Shown here: positions 4,904-5,571 of the stretch, one piece after another | How positions within the stretch are numbered: the first letter of the stretch is position 1 | Layout of the letters: each line of letters opens with the position of its first letter | Origin: DASSTJ01 sp035707965 | GTDB taxonomy: Bacteria > Actinomycetota > Actinomycetes > Actinomycetales > Angustibacteraceae | DNA length: 5,571 bases | Direction: 5' to 3' | NCBI GenBank assembly: GCA_035707965.1 | Contig: DASSTJ010000203.1 | Span: 1 to 5,571, forward strand | Translations under genes and position numbers: made by a program | The notes under the pieces: model-generated | The model's database searches: none | What the model was told of the DNA's origin: nothing | What the model saw: the letters and a program-made list of their open reading frames with translations, nothing else

Positions 4904-5571
4904 ATGAGCCCAGACCACCGCAGTCCAGCACCGAGCGGGTCACACGTGCTGCGCCGGCTCAACACGGCTACCGTCCTCGACGCCGTGCGACGCGTAGCGC
5001 CCGAGCCCTTGCGGATCTCCGAGCTCGCCGCCAGCACCGGTCTGGCTCGCCCGACGGTCGCCCAGGCCGTCGACGACCTGGTCGAGGACGGCTGGCTCAC
5101 CCAGCACTCGGCCCCGAGCACGTCGCGGGGCGTCGGGCGGCCTGCCGCCCGCTTCAGCCTGGCGGCCAGAGCGGCGCCCGTCGTCGGCGTCGACGTCGGC
5201 GCGCGGTCCGTCACCGTCGCGGTCGCCGACCTGACCGGCGCCCAGCTCGCCATGGTGCGCCGCACCGGACGCCGCAGCGACGCCGGCGAGATCCTCCGCA
5301 CCATCTCCTCGGTGCTCCACGAGGCGCTGCAGCAGGCCGGCGTCCGCGCCGGCGAGGTCGCCGCGGTCACGGTCGGCAGCCCCGGGCTGGTCGACACCCG
5401 TCGCGACACGATCACGTTGGCCCCCGGCGTCCCCGGCTGGTCGTCCGTGCACCTGGTGGAGCACCTGCGCTCGATCGTCGAGTGCGACGTACGGCTGGAG
5501 AACGACGCGAACCTCGCGGCCCTCGGAATCAGCGCCACTCGCGCCGACGACCAGACCCTCCTGGCCGTGCA
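4904..5571 (+). CDS. ROK-family transcriptional regulator (3' part beyond window)
   Basis: This is a cytoplasmic sugar-responsive DNA-binding protein of the NagC/XylR type, probably a repressor of the divergent importer operon and of itself. The 222 complete codons show an N-terminal winged helix-turn-helix (about 20-86) with LRISELAASTGLARPTVAQA (36-55) and the wing GRPAARFSL (78-86), typical of ROK repressors. The ROK sugar-binding domain starts at VVGVDVGARSVTVAVADLTG (93-112). Its phosphate loop lacks the DxGGT pattern of ROK sugar kinases, which favours a regulator over an enzyme. VGSPGLVD (157-164) and ENDANLAALG (199-208) are further ROK landmarks; the latter retains the aspartate (D201) that is catalytic in the kinases. 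The cysteine-rich zinc motif normally found further on lies outside the window. The start has AAGGA 5 bases upstream. The gene is open to the right edge; full members are about 380-410 residues. Confidence 0.93.
   Translation, partial: MSPDHRSPAPSGSHVLRRLNTATVLDAVRRVAPEPLRISELAASTGLARPTVAQAVDDLVEDGWLTQHSAPSTSRGVGRPAARFSLAARAAPVVGVDVGARSVTVAVADLTGAQLAMVRRTGRRSDAGEILRTISSVLHEALQQAGVRAGEVAAVTVGSPGLVDTRRDTITLAPGVPGWSSVHLVEHLRSIVECDVRLENDANLAALGISATRADDQTLLAV

Noticed and set aside
3648..4907. 419-codon open frame on the plus strand
   Set aside because: It is antisense to the sugar-binding protein gene; its translation is biased toward Val, Arg, Leu and Glu without recognisable motifs, and it runs through the intergenic control region.
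4849..5538. 229-codon open frame on the minus strand
   Set aside because: It is antisense to the ROK gene, which has clear helix-turn-helix and ROK motifs.

Overview
The window is very GC-rich, with G or C at most third codon positions. Start regions are actinobacterial in style (AGGAGG-type ribosome sites, one GTG start, lipoprotein signals). It looks like chromosomal DNA of a high-GC actinomycete; the genus cannot be fixed from this sequence. Six protein genes are supported, two of them cut by the window edges. I see no RNA genes, mobile elements or CRISPR arrays.

Right part (about 1604-5571): a sugar-type ABC import locus with a divergent regulator. A ROK-family repressor-like gene runs rightward from 4904 and leaves the window. 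Leftward from 4772 lies a three-gene operon: a family 1 (carbohydrate-type) substrate-binding lipoprotein, a MalF-type permease and a MalG-type permease. Both junctions are 4-base ATGA stop/start overlaps, so translation is probably coupled. The 130-base divergent intergenic region holds a perfect inverted repeat (GTCCCAT-N12-ATGGGAC, 4835-4860) placed over predicted promoter elements of both directions, the expected place for a ROK operator. No ATPase gene is in the visible part of this operon. A shared MsiK-like ATPase, as in other actinobacteria, is one explanation.

Middle (about 1466-1603): 138 non-coding bases with a possible terminator for the sugar operon, then a predicted leftward promoter (TTGACG-N18-TTTGAT) whose -10 lies in two interleaved inverted repeats. 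This looks like the control region of a second, separately regulated transporter.

Left part (1-1465): an NMT1/SsuA/TauA-type substrate-binding lipoprotein followed after 13 bases by its ABC ATPase, which is cut at the left edge. The matching membrane permease is expected just outside the window.

The window therefore shows two importers of different ABC families side by side, each with its own putative operator. The substrate of neither can be named from sequence alone. I found no clear sign of an entirely new system; the best leads are the two operator-like repeat regions.
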